From contig JBBIJH010000045.1 of NCBI GenBank assembly GCA_037446075.1, forward strand, positions 1-18,153: a stretch of 18,153 bases of DNA. The letters are read 5' to 3'. This stretch comes from JBBIJH01 sp037446075. Lineage in GTDB: Bacteria > Bacteroidota > Ignavibacteria > UBA10030 > JAHEZR01. The notes below the pieces were generated by a model. That model was given only the letters and a program-made list of their open reading frames with translations. It did not search any database and was not told where the DNA came from. Of the stretch, positions 5,883 through 14,282 are shown in pieces; the stretch's first letter is position 1, and the number at the start of each line of letters is the position of its first letter. A program made the position numbers and the translations under genes.

Positions 5883-7541
5883 GTGAGAAAAGAGATCATA
5901 ATGAACGTTGCAGCGAATCAGAACCGCATCGCCATCACTGAAGATGGCAGACTTGCGGAGCTGTATGTCGAGGCGCCCGAAAAAGAGAGGATGGTGGGGG
6001 ATATCTACCTCGGAAAGGTAGCCCGCGTGATGCCTGGCATCAAGGCAGCATTTATCGATATCGGACTGAAGCAGGATGCTTTTCTCCATTTCTCTGATAT
6101 CGGAAGTTCCTTTGAAGAGTATTCCGAGCTGATCGGAGAAGAGCCGGAGATCGATGAAGGAGAGGAAGGGGAGGAAGGAGAAGAGGAGCCCGTCCTCGCG
6201 GAGACTTTAACCGGTCCGGGAACGACAGCCGCTCCCGCTGCAACAGGCACTGAAGCCCCTCCTCGTCGGCAGGGCCGAGAACATCGGGGCCGCCGGGATA
6301 AGCTCGAGCATCCCGAAAAGTATCTGCAAAGGGGCCAAGAGATCATCGTTCAGGTGACCAAGGAGGCGATGGGGAAAAAGGGCGTTCGAGTAACTTCGGA
6401 GGTTTCTCTGCCGGGCCGATTCCTCGTTCTTATGCCCTTCGACGGGAAGGTCGGCGTTTCGAAGAGAATTACAAACTTCCGAGAGAAACGACGCCTGCGA
6501 AATCTTGTCAGAGGTATCCTTCCCGATGGCTTCGGAGTCATCATCCGAACTGTAGCGGAAGGGAAGGATGAACAATCCCTCAAGAACGATCTCGACCAAT
6601 TGATCAACACCTGGAGAGAGATTGAAAAGGCAGTCAAGACAGAAGAACCTCCGGCCCTTCTCTACAAAGATCTGGCGACAACCCCGAGTGTCATCCGTGA
6701 CCTGTTCACGGACGATGTCAGTCGGGTGGTAGTAGACTCCAAGAAAGTGTACAGAGAAATCCGGGCCTACGTGAAGTGGACTCAGCCATCCCTTCTCGAC
6801 AAAATCGAACTCCACCGAGGCCGGGAGCCGATCTTCGACGTCTACGGTATTGAGAAAGAGATCTCCACCGCCTTCAGCAGGAAAGTGTGGCTGAAGAGTG
6901 GCGGTTACATCGTTATCGACCATACGGAGGCAATGGTCGTAATTGACGTGAACAGCGGCCGTTATGCGGCAAAGAAGGAACAGGAATTGAATTCTCTTCG
7001 TACGAACCTGGAGGCGGCCCGTGAGATCGTGCGACAGATCCGTCTCCGGGATCTCGGCGGGATCATCGTCATAGATTTCATCGACCTCGAAGACGAACGA
7101 AATAAGAAAAAAGTCTATGACGAGCTGCGGCGCGAGTTCAGGAAGGACCGCGCAAAAGTCACAGTGCTGCCAATGACGGAGTTTGGGCTCGTCCAGATCA
7201 CACGGCAGAGGATTCGCCAGAGTGTCCTCCATGCCTTCTCTGAGCCTTGTCCGACTTGTGCCGGCAGCGGCCTCGTCCCTTCGAAATCGACAATCCTGAG
7301 TCACATCGAGCGTTGGATCAGAAGATTCAAATCGGAGACGAAGGAGTTCCGTCTAATCCTGCGGGTTCATCCTTCCATTGCAGCGTACCTGACGGAGGGG
7401 AAGCTTAGCCGCTTAAGAAAGATGATGTTGAAATTCTTCGTCCTCATTAAACTTGAAGAAGATCCTTCCCTTGCTGTCGACGATTTTCGGTTTGTCTCAA
7501 GAAGGCAGAACAAAGACATCACAGACCAGTTCAGCACATAA
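5883..7541 (+). CDS. rng: Ribonuclease G (Rne/Rng family endoribonuclease)
   Basis: RNase G/E-type single-strand endonuclease that matures rRNA and degrades mRNA. The 552-residue protein begins with the family N-terminus MRKEIIMNV and an S1 domain (DIYLGKVARVMPGIKAAFIDIG...DAFLHFSDI). The S1 domain is interrupted by an acidic then Ala/Pro/Arg-rich insertion (about 80-145). The catalytic core follows with metal-binding Asp355 in VIDVNSGRY and Asp398 in GGIIVIDFIDLEDE, and the Zn-link CPTC (C456, C459). The GTG at 5883 is preferred over ATG 5901 because the KEI-I-N segment is conserved and GGAAGGG lies about 5 bases upstream. The long E. coli RNase E C-terminal scaffold is absent, so this is RNase G-like. 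tal follows after 21 bases. Confidence 0.95.
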   Translation: MRKEIIMNVAANQNRIAITEDGRLAELYVEAPEKERMVGDIYLGKVARVMPGIKAAFIDIGLKQDAFLHFSDIGSSFEEYSELIGEEPEIDEGEEGEEGEEEPVLAETLTGPGTTAAPAATGTEAPPRRQGREHRGRRDKLEHPEKYLQRGQEIIVQVTKEAMGKKGVRVTSEVSLPGRFLVLMPFDGKVGVSKRITNFREKRRLRNLVRGILPDGFGVIIRTVAEGKDEQSLKNDLDQLINTWREIEKAVKTEEPPALLYKDLATTPSVIRDLFTDDVSRVVVDSKKVYREIRAYVKWTQPSLLDKIELHRGREPIFDVYGIEKEISTAFSRKVWLKSGGYIVIDHTEAMVVIDVNSGRYAAKKEQELNSLRTNLEAAREIVRQIRLRDLGGIIVIDFIDLEDERNKKKVYDELRREFRKDRAKVTVLPMTEFGLVQITRQRIRQSVLHAFSEPCPTCAGSGLVPSKSTILSHIERWIRRFKSETKEFRLILRVHPSIAAYLTEGKLSRLRKMMLKFFVLIKLEEDPSLAVDDFRFVSRRQNKDITDQFST

Positions 7542-7562
7542 CGAGAGGAGCGCATTCGCACC

Positions 7563-8207
7563 ATGAAACTCTTCGTGGACACTGCCAACGTGGAGGAAAT
7601 ACGGGAGGCCGCCAGTCTTGGAATCTTGGACGGCGTTACGACCAACCCCAGTTTAGTGGCAAAGGAAAAGCGAGATTTCAAGGAGCTCCTCGTTGAAATC
7701 TGCTCTCTTGTAGACGGCCCCGTCAGTGCGGAAGTCCTGGCGACGGATCTACAGGGGATGCTGTCGGAGGCGCGGCAGCTGGCAAAAATCCACTCGAACA
7801 TCGTCGTCAAGGTCCCCCTGATCAAGGAAGGATTGAAGGCGGTGAAATGTTTAAAGGCGGAAGGCATCCGAGCCAATGTTACGCTCTGTTTCTCGCCCAC
7901 TCAGGCGATCCTCGCTGCGAAAGCCGGGGCCTATTTCGTCAGCCCGTTCATCGGTCGCCTTGATGATATTAGCAGCACGGGCATGGAATTAATCCGGGAC
8001 GTCGTTGCCATCTACCGGAATTACGATTTTGAAACTCAAGTCCTCGTTGCCAGCATTCGACATCCACTTCATGTTCTGGAAGCGGCAAAGATCGGAGCGG
8101 ATGTCTGTTCCATGCCGTACAAGGTCTTCGAACAGCTGGCGAAGCACCCGCTCACGGACATTGGACTTGAGCGCTTCCTCTCGGATTGGAAAAAAGCACA
8201 AGCTTAA
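7563..8207 (+). CDS. tal: Small transaldolase (TalC-type; fructose-6-phosphate aldolase family)
   Basis: Moves a dihydroxyacetone unit from sedoheptulose-7-P or fructose-6-P to an aldose phosphate in the pentose phosphate pathway. The 214-residue protein is the compact TalC/FSA form: MKLFVDTANVEEI, GVTTNPSLV (24-32), Schiff-base Lys83 in NIVVKVP, SPFIGRLDD (127-135), ASIRHP. Within this family transaldolases carry Glu and Phe where true fructose-6-phosphate aldolase carries Gln59 and Tyr131; here Glu57 and Phe129 occupy them, favouring transaldolase. GAGGAG lies about 12 bases before the ATG. It precedes gcvT by 8 bases. Activity is inferred from residues. Confidence 0.92.
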   Translation: MKLFVDTANVEEIREAASLGILDGVTTNPSLVAKEKRDFKELLVEICSLVDGPVSAEVLATDLQGMLSEARQLAKIHSNIVVKVPLIKEGLKAVKCLKAEGIRANVTLCFSPTQAILAAKAGAYFVSPFIGRLDDISSTGMELIRDVVAIYRNYDFETQVLVASIRHPLHVLEAAKIGADVCSMPYKVFEQLAKHPLTDIGLERFLSDWKKAQA

Positions 8208-8215
8208 GCTCTGCA

Positions 8216-9304
8216 GTGAAACGTACCCCCTTTTACAACATCCATCGAGGGTTGGGAGCAAAAATTGTCGAGTTCGCTGGCTTCGAGATGCCTGTCCAGT
8301 ACTCGAGCATCATTGAAGAGCATCGCACTGTGCGGTCTGCCGTGGGAATATTTGATGTCTCCCATATGGGAGAGTTCGAAATCTGGGGTCGCGATGCGAC
8401 CGAGTTTGTTCAGCGCGCTACTATCAACGATGTGACAAAGCTGGTTCCGGGGAAAGCACAATACTCTGCGATGTGTTATCCGGATGGCGGGATCGTTGAC
8501 GACCTGATCCTCTACCATCTTGGCGATCACTACATGATGGTTGTGAATGCTTCGAACATTGAAAAGGATTTCTCCTGGCTTCGAGAGCATTGCGTTGGCG
8601 ATGTAGATCTTCGCGACGTGAGTGATGAAGTTGCATTACTTGCTGTCCAGGGTCCGAGCTCTTTGCCTGCACTTCAGAAACTAACCAGGGCGGACCTCTC
8701 GCGCATTCCATACTATCATTTTGCCAGAGACACTCTTGCTGGAATAGAGATGCTCATCTCGCCCACGGGCTACACGGGGGAAATCGGCTTTGAGCTTTTT
8801 TTTCCCGCACACCCTTCCAATGCCGAAACGGTCTGGCAAAGGATTCTTGAAGCAGGAAAAGACTTCGGCATACGGCCCGTCGGGTTGGGAGCTCGAGATA
8901 CGTTGCGGCTCGAAATGGGCTATTGCTTGTACGGCAACGATATCGATGCCACGACCAATCCGTTGGAAGCGGGACTGGGGTGGATCACAAAACTCGAGAA
9001 AGGGGACTTTATCGGCAGATCTGCGCTGCTGAAGAAGAAGCAAGAAGGCCTGAGGCGGAAACTGGTCGGTTTCAGGGTGGAGGAGAAAGCCGTTCCCCGC
9101 CATGGATATGAAATCCGTTTGAATGGTAGCGTCATAGGCCGAGTTACGAGCGGAACCTTTTCGCCCTCCCTGGAGAAGGGGATCGGTATGGGATACGTCG
9201 AAGCCGCTCATTCTGTTCCCGGCACGGCAATTGAGGTCTTGGTTCGATCGAAGAGTGTCCGGGCCACTGTTGTCAAGCTTCCGTTTCTCGAAAGAAAGGA
9301 CTGA
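8216..9304 (+). CDS. gcvT: Aminomethyltransferase (glycine cleavage system T protein)
   Basis: Transfers the aminomethyl carbon from lipoyl-H protein to tetrahydrofolate, giving methylene-THF and ammonia. From the GTG at 8216 the 362-residue protein starts MKRTPFYNIHRGLGAKIVEFAGFEMPVQY, the standard GcvT opening. The conserved GGIVDDLILY (91-100) holds the Asp pair near the folate site, and LAVQGP, SPTGYTGEIGFELFF and the C-terminal GRVTSGTFSPSLEKGIGMGYV are all typical. An in-frame TTG at 8186 would add ten residues overlapping tal but lacks homology, so GTG is chosen; no clear Shine-Dalgarno precedes either. gcvH and gcvP are not in the window. comB follows after 19 bases. Confidence 0.95.
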   Translation: MKRTPFYNIHRGLGAKIVEFAGFEMPVQYSSIIEEHRTVRSAVGIFDVSHMGEFEIWGRDATEFVQRATINDVTKLVPGKAQYSAMCYPDGGIVDDLILYHLGDHYMMVVNASNIEKDFSWLREHCVGDVDLRDVSDEVALLAVQGPSSLPALQKLTRADLSRIPYYHFARDTLAGIEMLISPTGYTGEIGFELFFPAHPSNAETVWQRILEAGKDFGIRPVGLGARDTLRLEMGYCLYGNDIDATTNPLEAGLGWITKLEKGDFIGRSALLKKKQEGLRRKLVGFRVEEKAVPRHGYEIRLNGSVIGRVTSGTFSPSLEKGIGMGYVEAAHSVPGTAIEVLVRSKSVRATVVKLPFLERKD

Positions 9305-9323
9305 GGGGTTTGGAAAATACAGC

Positions 9324-10076
9324 ATGAAGATCGACGTCTATTTTACTCCCGCACAAATTGATGAGCTTCAGTTGCGGGAGAAGAACGTGGTTGTGATCGA
9401 TGTGCTGAGAGCCGGCACGTCAATCGCGGCGGCACTTTCAAACGGTGCGAAGGAAGTGATCCCCGTCGATACAGTGGAGGCTGCGGTGAAGCTCTCTGGC
9501 AGTCTCTTCGGTGATGTGGTCCTTCTCGGAGGCGAGCGGATGGGAAAGATCATCCAAGGCTTTCATCTCGGGAATTCTCCGTTGGAATATCTGAAGGAAT
9601 CGGTAAAGGGAAAATCGATTGTCTACACAACCACGAACGGATCCCTGGCCATCATGAAAGCCCGTTATGCCAGGAGCCTCGTGCTGGCATCCTTTGTGAA
9701 CATCGGTCGAGTTGTTGAATATCTTAAGGAGGGAAAACAGGATACGATCTTGGTTTGTGCGGGGAGTCGGAACGCCGCAGGAGGCTTTTCGCTCGAAGAT
9801 GCCGTGTGTGCAGGAATGATCATCCATCGGTTGAAGAAGTTCGAGCTCACGGAGGTGGAGCTGAGCGATTCCGGGGTCGCAGCCCTCACTCTGTATCGGA
9901 GCATCGGAAAAAATATCTCGAAACTGTTGGTAGAATCTGAACCCGGCCGGTACCTTGCGGCGATTGGTTTCAAAGCCGATCTCAAAATCTGCGCAGCAGT
10001 GGATTCGATTCCGGTGCTCCCCGTCCTACGAGGCAGCGTGCTGAAGCTACAGCCGGGAACTGAGAGTTCAGTCTAA
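9324..10076 (+). CDS. comB: ComB-family 2-phosphosulfolactate phosphatase
   Basis: The family removes phosphate from (R)-2-phospho-3-sulfolactate, a Mg-dependent step known from archaeal coenzyme M synthesis; bacterial homologues are widespread with less certain roles. From the ATG at 9324 the protein has 250 residues (an in-frame upstream start inside gcvT is rejected as it has no homologous extension). Motifs include VVIDVLRAGTSIAAAL (22-37), GGERMGKIIQGFHLGNSP (69-86), TTTNGS (102-107) and CAGSRNAAGGFSLEDAVCAG. Family membership is clear, substrate is not: no comA, comC or sulfolactate gene is visible, and it lies between gcvT and ftsK. Confidence 0.88.
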   Translation: MKIDVYFTPAQIDELQLREKNVVVIDVLRAGTSIAAALSNGAKEVIPVDTVEAAVKLSGSLFGDVVLLGGERMGKIIQGFHLGNSPLEYLKESVKGKSIVYTTTNGSLAIMKARYARSLVLASFVNIGRVVEYLKEGKQDTILVCAGSRNAAGGFSLEDAVCAGMIIHRLKKFELTEVELSDSGVAALTLYRSIGKNISKLLVESEPGRYLAAIGFKADLKICAAVDSIPVLPVLRGSVLKLQPGTESSV

Positions 10077-10087
10077 GAGACTCAACT

Positions 10088-12502
10088 ATGGCCTACAGGG
10101 GCAAAAACTCTACAGTCACTTACGCCTTCACAGGCCGACAGGAGAAGAAAGGCTTCCGCTCAGGGCGCCGCCGGCAAGTCATTGCTCTTCTCCTTATGCT
10201 CGCCTCTGTCCTGATCTTCCTGAGCCTCATCTCTTACTCGTCAACAGACCAAGGGGCTGGAGACATTCGGTTCTCAGAATTCTGGAAGATCTTCACGAAC
10301 GATCCGGAAATCCGACAACGAGCGGAAAGCACGAGAAACTGGCTCGGCTTACTGGGCGCGATCGTCTCCAATGTTCTCATCAATTCGACGATTGGCTATG
10401 GGATCATTCTTGTCCCCATTCTAACTTTTGCTTGGGGTTGGACTCTGCTGCGAGAAGGTAATTATGGGAAGCTCGCTCTGTTCACAAATTACCTCGTCAT
10501 CTTGCTGTTTCTTCTCTCTTCACTGTTCGGGATTATTCGGCTCCTAGGCTCAGCCCCTGTCATACCGATGGAGTGGAGCGGCGTCGTGGGAGACTTTGCT
10601 GCTACAGTTCTCTCGAGGCTTGTTGGAATTGTCGGAGGGTCCATTATTGTGCTTGCAGCTTTGTTCCTAACGGTTATTCTTGCTGTTGATTTGGATTTGA
10701 AAACTTCCATTGACAGAGTGAAAAGCCTCTCCTGGCTTGGTATGGACTTTATCTCATCAAGGAAACGAAGTCGAGAACCGGTCGAGGTCACGGTTCCTGA
10801 GGAAGAGGAAGAACCCGAACCTGTAGTCCTTCGGCAGCGCGCGGAGGAGCTAGCTACTGCTGATCTTGCAGGGGCCAAAGAATCAGGCGAAGAAGAGCCT
10901 GGCTCGTCGGTTCCGACACATCTCCATGAAGAAGCCGAGGCGGAAGAGGAAACCGAGGAGCTTATTGAAGCTGAACAAGATCGAGTGAAGGTTCATCATA
11001 CTGCAGGAGTCGAAGAGGAGCTTGACTTCGTTCTCCCGACCATTGATCTCCTTGATCCGGCCCAGCAAAAGGAGTCGGTGGATGAGGAAGAGTTGAAAGC
11101 GAACGCAGAGCTTCTCCGAGCCAAGCTGGCAAACTTTGGTGTTGAGATCGAGAGTGTGAGTGTGACACCGGGGCCTGTGGTGACTCTGTACGAGCTTGTC
11201 CCGGCCTCCGGAGTGAAAATCAGCCGCATCGTCAGTCTTGCGGATGATCTTGCGCTGGCCCTCGCGGCGAAGGGGATCCGGATCATGGCTCCTATCCCGG
11301 GGAAAAGTGCTGTTGGGGTGGAGATTCCGAATCGGAACCCCTCGATCGTCCAGATACGGAGTGTTATCAACTCTCAGAAGTTTCGAGAGATGAAGGCGAG
11401 CCTTCCGATTGCGGTTGGCAAGACGATCTCTGGTGAGGTGTATGTAGACGATCTGGCGAAAATGCCACATCTCCTGATCGCGGGAGCAACCGGGTCCGGA
11501 AAAAGCATCGGCATCAACACGATCATCATAAGCTTGCTGTACCGGCTTCACCCGTCCGAGGTAAAGTTTGTCATCATTGACCCGAAGAAGATTGAGCTTG
11601 CCGTCTATTCTAAACTCACTCATCACTATCTCGCGATCTGTCCCGAGATCCACGAGCAGATTGTGACGACACCAGAGAATGCTGTCCTCGCCCTGAAGAG
11701 CGTTGAGCTTGAAATGGAAATGCGCTACGACAGGCTGGCTGCGGCTGGTGTAAGGAATATCGCAGACTATAATGAGAAAGTTCGTCAGGGGAAGCTGAAA
11801 GAGTCAGCAGAGATGCGACACAGAAGAATGCCCTATCTCATCGTTGTGATTGACGAGCTTGCCGATCTGATGTTAACTGCTTCACGAGAGGTGGAACCAC
11901 CCATTGCCAGACTTGCACAGCTAGCCCGAGCAGTCGGTATCCACCTCGTTCTTGCCACCCAGCGACCCTCTGTCGACGTCATCACCGGGGTGATCAAGGC
12001 AAACTTCTCGGCACGAATTGCTTATCAAGTTGCCTCGAAAATCGACTCCCGGACGATTCTTGACATGAACGGCGCCGAACAACTCCTTGGAAGTGGAGAT
12101 ATGCTTTATCTGCCTGCTGGCAGTCCAAAGCCCGTCCGGATACAGAACGCCTTTGTGTCTTCTCAGGAGGTGGAGCGAGTGACCGACTACATTTCCTCCC
12201 AGCGGGGCTATGCGAAGCCATTTCACTTGCCTTCCATAACAGAAAGAGAACGGGGCACCCTTGCTGCCTCAAGGGAGCGCGACGAACTTTTTGACGAGGC
12301 GGCGAGGCTCGTTGTTCGACACCAGCAAGGCTCAGTGTCACTCCTTCAGCGGCGACTCGCGATTGGATACTCCCGAGCTGGGAAGCTGATCGATCAATTA
12401 GAAGCTGCAGGGATCGTGGGAGCTTATGATGGCAGCAAAGCTCGGGCAGTGCTGGTTGAGTCGGAAGAAGAGTTGGAGAATCTCTTAAGGCAAGCGCCAT
12501 GA
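10088..12502 (+). CDS. ftsK: DNA translocase FtsK
   Basis: FtsK anchors at the division septum and pumps chromosome ends apart, coordinating dimer resolution. The 804-residue protein has an N-terminal membrane domain of about four segments (roughly residues 30-210), an acidic Glu-rich linker (about 225-315, short compared with E. coli), the beta module, then the motor with Walker A GATGSGKS (466-473), Walker B VVIDELADLM (Asp589-Glu590), ATQRPSVDVITG and the DMNGAEQLLGSGDMLY segment. The C-terminal gamma winged helix (GSVSLLQRRLAIGYSRAGKLIDQLE) recognises KOPS-type DNA. It overlaps lolA by 4 bases (ATGA), implying coupling. Weak AAGAGA precedes the ATG. Confidence 0.97.
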   Translation: MAYRGKNSTVTYAFTGRQEKKGFRSGRRRQVIALLLMLASVLIFLSLISYSSTDQGAGDIRFSEFWKIFTNDPEIRQRAESTRNWLGLLGAIVSNVLINSTIGYGIILVPILTFAWGWTLLREGNYGKLALFTNYLVILLFLLSSLFGIIRLLGSAPVIPMEWSGVVGDFAATVLSRLVGIVGGSIIVLAALFLTVILAVDLDLKTSIDRVKSLSWLGMDFISSRKRSREPVEVTVPEEEEEPEPVVLRQRAEELATADLAGAKESGEEEPGSSVPTHLHEEAEAEEETEELIEAEQDRVKVHHTAGVEEELDFVLPTIDLLDPAQQKESVDEEELKANAELLRAKLANFGVEIESVSVTPGPVVTLYELVPASGVKISRIVSLADDLALALAAKGIRIMAPIPGKSAVGVEIPNRNPSIVQIRSVINSQKFREMKASLPIAVGKTISGEVYVDDLAKMPHLLIAGATGSGKSIGINTIIISLLYRLHPSEVKFVIIDPKKIELAVYSKLTHHYLAICPEIHEQIVTTPENAVLALKSVELEMEMRYDRLAAAGVRNIADYNEKVRQGKLKESAEMRHRRMPYLIVVIDELADLMLTASREVEPPIARLAQLARAVGIHLVLATQRPSVDVITGVIKANFSARIAYQVASKIDSRTILDMNGAEQLLGSGDMLYLPAGSPKPVRIQNAFVSSQEVERVTDYISSQRGYAKPFHLPSITERERGTLAASRERDELFDEAARLVVRHQQGSVSLLQRRLAIGYSRAGKLIDQLEAAGIVGAYDGSKARAVLVESEEELENLLRQAP

Positions 12503-13167
12503 TCAGAACTCGATCTGCCATGCAAGGGTTGGCGCCACTGGTGTCCTCAGTGATTCTGTGCTTCCCTTTGTCCGGGTTGCTCAGCGCAGAGGAATCGGCT
12601 TTAGAGATTGTACAGAGAGTGCAGAAGAAGTATGAAGAGATGAAGGACGCCACCCTCACGTTCTCCCAGAAGGTCAAGTTCAGTCTTTCGAAAGCCGAGT
12701 ACTCTTCGGAGGGAACGCTGTACACGAAGAAACCGAATCGATATCGTATCGAGATGGAGGATCGGACTTTTGTTACGGATGGCGAAACCGTTTGGTCCTA
12801 CACACCCGCGAACAATCAAGTCCTTGTGGATAATTACAAAGAGGATCCACGATCTTTCTCTCCGGAGAAATTTCTTGTCGGCGTTCCAAAGAATTTCTAT
12901 GGAGCAGTCCTTGGGAAGGACAAATATCAGGGCCGGAACGTCGTCGTCTTGAAGCTGACCCCGAAGGATGATGATGCCACGATGAAATCGCTTAAGCTCT
13001 GGGTAGAGAGCGGCCAATGGCTACTGTGGAAGGTGGAAGTTGTCGATCCCAACGACAACGTGACGCTCTACTCCGTGCATGAAATAAAGCTGAATACAGG
13101 GTTGCCCGATTCAAGGTTCGTTTTCGTGCCTGCACCAGATGTAGAGGTAGTTGACCTGAGAAAGTGA
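12499..13167 (+). CDS. lolA: Outer-membrane lipoprotein carrier protein LolA
   Basis: LolA is the periplasmic chaperone that ferries lipoproteins from LolCDE to the outer membrane. The 222-residue protein begins with a signal peptide (about 1-30, cleavage likely after LLSA), then the LolA fold: ALEIVQRVQKKYEEMKDATLTFSQKV, the GTLYTKKPNRYRIEM strand pair, FVTDGETVWSYTPANNQVLVD (hydrophobic cavity) and LKLTPKDDDATMKSLKLWVE. No convincing lipobox is seen (Cys21 lies inside the hydrophobic core), consistent with a soluble protein. Its ATG overlaps the ftsK stop, a placement also seen in other genomes. It implies an outer membrane with lipoproteins. Confidence 0.93.
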   Translation: MIRTRSAMQGLAPLVSSVILCFPLSGLLSAEESALEIVQRVQKKYEEMKDATLTFSQKVKFSLSKAEYSSEGTLYTKKPNRYRIEMEDRTFVTDGETVWSYTPANNQVLVDNYKEDPRSFSPEKFLVGVPKNFYGAVLGKDKYQGRNVVVLKLTPKDDDATMKSLKLWVESGQWLLWKVEVVDPNDNVTLYSVHEIKLNTGLPDSRFVFVPAPDVEVVDLRK

Positions 13168-13197
13168 CTTGTTCCTTCCAGAAAAACGCCGAACTGA

Positions 13198-14256
13198 ATG
13201 TGTGTGCGCCTGAAATCCTTCCTCAGAATTTCCCTGAGTATCGTTTTCGCGTTTCTTTTCCTTTACCTTGCCTTCCGAGGTTCGGACTTCGAGAAGCTGA
13301 TCTCCTCACTCAAAGGGGCGAATTACTTCTGGACTGTGCTTCTCGTTCCTTGTTTGTTAGCCAGTCATCTAGTCCGTGCTTGGAGGTGGAAATACCTCCT
13401 GGGTCCGATCAAGAACGATCTGAAGTACAGAAATTTGTTCTCGTCCCTGATGGTGGGATATATGGTGAATAATGTTCTCCCCCGGGTGGGGGAGATTGTG
13501 CGGCCATACAGCATCGGTCGGTTAGAGCGCATTTCAATGTCGGCGGCTCTCGGGACAGTGCTCGTGGAACGGATCATCGATATCCTCTCCTTACTGGTGA
13601 TCCTTGTGATTCTCCTGTTCTATCAAAGTTCTTTGATGGAGGTTTTTCCATGGCTCCGAACTGGCGGGATCGTTTTAGCCGTGGTGACGGTCTGCGTCTT
13701 TCTCATCTTTGCCTTTCTTCTCGCGAGGAAGGAGCAAGTCCTTGGCTGGCTGCGAAAGGTAACAGGATGGCTCCGACTGCCGTTGATGACTAAGCTGGAA
13801 AATGTTCTACGTTCTTTTCTGGATGGATTCCTGATCATCAGAGAACCCCAGCGATATGCGGTGATCGCCTTTCTCAGTATTCTGATTTGGCTCGGCTACG
13901 CACTGATGCTCTACTTTCCTTTCTACGCGTTCCGCATGAACGAACTGTACCATGTCAATTTTCTCGCCGCCGTCGTGACGGTTGCCATCTCAGCGATTGC
14001 TTTCATCATCCCTGCCCCAGGGGGGACCGGAAGTTACCATTGGCTTGCACGAGAGACCCTCGTGAATCTGTTTGGCGTGGACGTCGAAGTCGCGCTGAGT
14101 TATGCGACGGTTACTCATCTCCTAGGGATTATTTCTGTCACAATTGTCGGGCTATACTATTTTGTTCGTGACCATTTAAGGTTTTCAGAAGCAATTCATC
14201 CTTTGGAGGGGGAGAAGGCTGAAACTGAGTCTCTTTCCAAGGGGAAGACTCTGTAA
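13198..14256 (+). CDS. UPF0104 / flippase-like integral membrane protein
   Basis: A 352-residue polytopic protein with about eight membrane segments and the hallmarks of the lysylphosphatidylglycerol synthase TM / UPF0104 (YbhN, AglD-like) family: HLVRAWRW near 57-64, NNVLPRVGEIVRP (91-103), LVERIIDIL (122-130), and PAPGGTGSYHW (272-282). Members are proposed lipid or glycolipid flippases or partners of glycosyltransferases; the substrate cannot be read from sequence. There is no C-terminal synthase domain. An in-frame GTG two codons downstream is another possible start; no clear Shine-Dalgarno is visible. ugd lies 26 bases downstream, suggesting a role in envelope glycan or lipid handling. 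Confidence 0.85.
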   Translation: MCVRLKSFLRISLSIVFAFLFLYLAFRGSDFEKLISSLKGANYFWTVLLVPCLLASHLVRAWRWKYLLGPIKNDLKYRNLFSSLMVGYMVNNVLPRVGEIVRPYSIGRLERISMSAALGTVLVERIIDILSLLVILVILLFYQSSLMEVFPWLRTGGIVLAVVTVCVFLIFAFLLARKEQVLGWLRKVTGWLRLPLMTKLENVLRSFLDGFLIIREPQRYAVIAFLSILIWLGYALMLYFPFYAFRMNELYHVNFLAAVVTVAISAIAFIIPAPGGTGSYHWLARETLVNLFGVDVEVALSYATVTHLLGIISVTIVGLYYFVRDHLRFSEAIHPLEGEKAETESLSKGKTL

Positions 14257-14282
14257 TCAAACAAACTGAGAAAGATCTTCTC

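Noticed and set aside
6207..7304. 365-codon open frame on the minus strand opposite rng
   Set aside because: It is an antisense shadow of the RNase G core; the plus-strand frame holds all the catalytic motifs and the antisense product resembles nothing known.
10883..11653. 256-codon open frame on the minus strand within ftsK
   Set aside because: Antisense shadow of the FtsK motor domain, no family features.
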